A stretch of DNA of 7,707 nt from an uncultured Eubacteriales bacterium (GTDB lineage: Bacteria > Bacillota > Clostridia > Lachnospirales > Lachnospiraceae): NCBI GenBank assembly GCA_900313765.1, contig OMSN01000097.1, forward strand, positions 1-7,707. Reading direction: 5' to 3'. The position numbers and the translations under genes are program-made. Below the pieces are notes generated by a model that was not told the origin of the DNA, made no database searches, and saw only the letters and a list, made by a program, of their open reading frames with translations. Positions 6,585 to 7,707 of this stretch are shown here, piece by piece; the first letter of the stretch is position 1, and every line of letters begins with the position of its first letter.

Positions 6585-7129
6585 TCTTCTGCCCAGTCAT
6601 GCCTCTCCAGGTCCATCTGCAGCGTATCCAGGAACGGCAGCAGGATCCCGTGGCGGTTCGGCCAGATGCGAAGATCCGTATCAATCTCATCAAACGGGAC
6701 TGACTTGCGGCCGCCGTTCTGAGCCCTTTGCCAGGCTCTGTCCAGGTCCGCAAAAGGCATGTAATAGAACTCATCCCTTGACGAATAGAACAGCAGAAGA
6801 AATGCAATCCCATTCTGTTCCTCGAAATGCCGCATGAACTCCACCTGATGCTCATGTACATTCTGGAGGCTGAAAGTATCGCTCCTGGTCTCCTTCGCAT
6901 CAAAACAGATCGGGATGCCCTGCACGACGCCGATGTAGTCTACGGTCGACTTCTGGTCAAAATAAGCCAGTGTAATATGTCTGGATTCTTTGTCGATGTC
7001 GATGGGCGTGATCGGTGTCGGGATCTTCTGGACCAGCGCGAGTTTCTTCTCCCGGTACTGGTCATTTGTCCGGTTGATCAGGTCCTCCAGCGTACTTCCG
7101 CGGAGTCCTCTTGAATTCCAGGTTGCCAT
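6581..7129 (-). CDS. recU: RecU-type Holliday junction resolvase
   Basis: RecU cleaves four-way DNA junctions in recombination and repair and is largely limited to Bacillota, where it replaces RuvC. 182 residues, somewhat shorter than B. subtilis RecU (about 200) because it lacks the long disordered N-terminal tail and opens almost directly with the conserved NSRGLRGSTLEDLINRTN (5-22). Further family segments are KIPTPITPI (35-43), STVDYIGVVQGIPICFDAKET (nuclease core, D64, D77, K79), NVHEHQVEFMRHFEEQNGIAF and NGGRKSVPFDEI. The usual Glu of the E-A-K element is Asp here. The start ATG 7129 lies one base after the stop of the upstream pseudouridine synthase gene; the nearest AAGGAG is 15 bases away, so reinitiation is likely. 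Its stop codon lies in the -35 box of the his promoter. The classic neighbour, a class A penicillin-binding protein gene, is not beside it. Confidence 0.92.
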   Translation of the reverse strand: MATWNSRGLRGSTLEDLINRTNDQYREKKLALVQKIPTPITPIDIDKESRHITLAYFDQKSTVDYIGVVQGIPICFDAKETRSDTFSLQNVHEHQVEFMRHFEEQNGIAFLLLFYSSRDEFYYMPFADLDRAWQRAQNGGRKSVPFDEIDTDLRIWPNRHGILLPFLDTLQMDLERHDWAED

Positions 7130-7130
7130 G

Positions 7131-7707
7131 TCAGGACAGATGTTCTCCTTCTATTATTCTTGCCAGTTTCCCGGGGAGGGGCGCCGTGAACTGCCTGCCG
7201 GACAGATAGGACAGAGTGCCGTCCATCTGCGGAAATACGATCCTCGCCGCATGCAGGAACTGTCCTCTCAGATCATATTCCCTCCGGAAATAATCATTCC
7301 TGCGGCTGCTCCCGTATTTGGGATCTCCGACAACAGGATGCCCTGTGGATGACAGATGCGCCCGGATCTGATGGCTTCTTCCGGTGATCAGTTCCACCTC
7401 CAGAAGTGTCAGTTCATGCCGGACATCCGAGTCTGATCTGTGGGCGACAGGCACATAGCGCGTGCAGATCCGCTGTCCTGCAGGATCGCTGTCCATGCCT
7501 TCTTCCATTTTCTTCACAGTGACCATGTTGGTCTTCTCATCCTTGAACAGAATCCCGTCAATCACTGCCTCCCGGTCGATCCTTCCGATGACCAGTGTAA
7601 GATAGAACTTGTGCACAGTCCGGTCACGGAACATGGCGGACAGCTCCCTGAGGCCTGCTGATGATTTCCCCACTGCAACGATCCCGCTGGTATTGCGGTC
7701 CAGCCGG
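7131..7707 (-). CDS. RluA-family pseudouridine synthase (5'-truncated by window edge)
   Basis: Isomerises uridine to pseudouridine in RNA, most likely 23S rRNA as in RluC/RluD-type enzymes. The frame is open to the window edge and begins in the active-site motif RLDRNTSGIVAVGK, whose Asp is the catalytic residue; the preceding His and the N-terminal part, including any S4 RNA-binding domain, lie outside. Later conserved segments are HKFYLTLV, the RNA-binding loop segment LLEVELITGRSHQIRAHL, GHPVVGDPKYG and the C-terminal LHAARIVFP, all in family order. About 191 residues are visible, which fits the C-terminal two thirds of a protein of about 300. The GTG at 7673 is an internal codon and not the start, since the active-site motif lies before it. 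Which RNA position it modifies cannot be told from this fragment. It is followed one base later by recU. Confidence 0.92.
   Translation of the reverse strand, partial: RLDRNTSGIVAVGKSSAGLRELSAMFRDRTVHKFYLTLVIGRIDREAVIDGILFKDEKTNMVTVKKMEEGMDSDPAGQRICTRYVPVAHRSDSDVRHELTLLEVELITGRSHQIRAHLSSTGHPVVGDPKYGSSRRNDYFRREYDLRGQFLHAARIVFPQMDGTLSYLSGRQFTAPLPGKLARIIEGEHLS

Overview
The window is a stretch of chromosome whose recognisable genes all lie on the minus strand, so transcription runs from high to low coordinates. The gene set points to an anaerobic Bacillota, most likely a Lachnospiraceae-type Clostridia. It has a RecU-type Holliday junction resolvase, the split HisZ + short-form HisG enzyme, a long HisIE with a HisA/HisF-like N-terminal extension, and a type-2 (yeast/actinobacterial-like) LeuA. 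The taxonomic call is an inference from gene types, not a database result.

Layout in order of transcription. At 7707-7131 is the C-terminal part of an RluA-family pseudouridine synthase, cut by the window edge. One base after its stop comes recU (7129-6581). A sigma-A-like promoter (perfect TTGACA) overlaps the recU stop codon and opens a leader of about 70 bases that holds three GCGC blocks able to form alternative hairpins and a possible 8-codon leader ORF. Then follows a compact histidine operon: hisZ (6482-5319), hisG (5322-4681), hisD (4684-3398), hisB (3339-2752) and hisIE (2737-1442). leuA follows at once (1439 to the window edge). hisZ/hisG and hisG/hisD overlap by ATGA. The only sizeable gap is 58 bases between hisD and hisB, holding two small adjacent hairpins and a very strong ribosome binding site.

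How the genes work together: HisZ-HisG condense ATP and PRPP (step 1). HisIE carries out steps 2 and 3 (pyrophosphohydrolase and cyclohydrolase), HisB dehydrates imidazole-glycerol phosphate, and HisD makes the last two oxidations to histidine. The middle steps (HisA, HisH, HisF), the aminotransferase HisC and histidinol-phosphate phosphatase are not in the window. LeuA commits 2-ketoisovalerate to leucine, so a leucine gene is tied to the end of a histidine operon.

The points most worth a second look are the N-terminal third to half of HisIE, which looks like a HisA/HisF barrel that has lost both catalytic aspartates; the absence of an ATG/GTG start at the expected N-terminus of leuA (ATT or TTG instead); and the structured his leader. 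I saw no mobile element, CRISPR array, tRNA/rRNA, T-box or defence system. No intergenic stretch exceeds 100 bases, and I found no clear undescribed multi-gene system.
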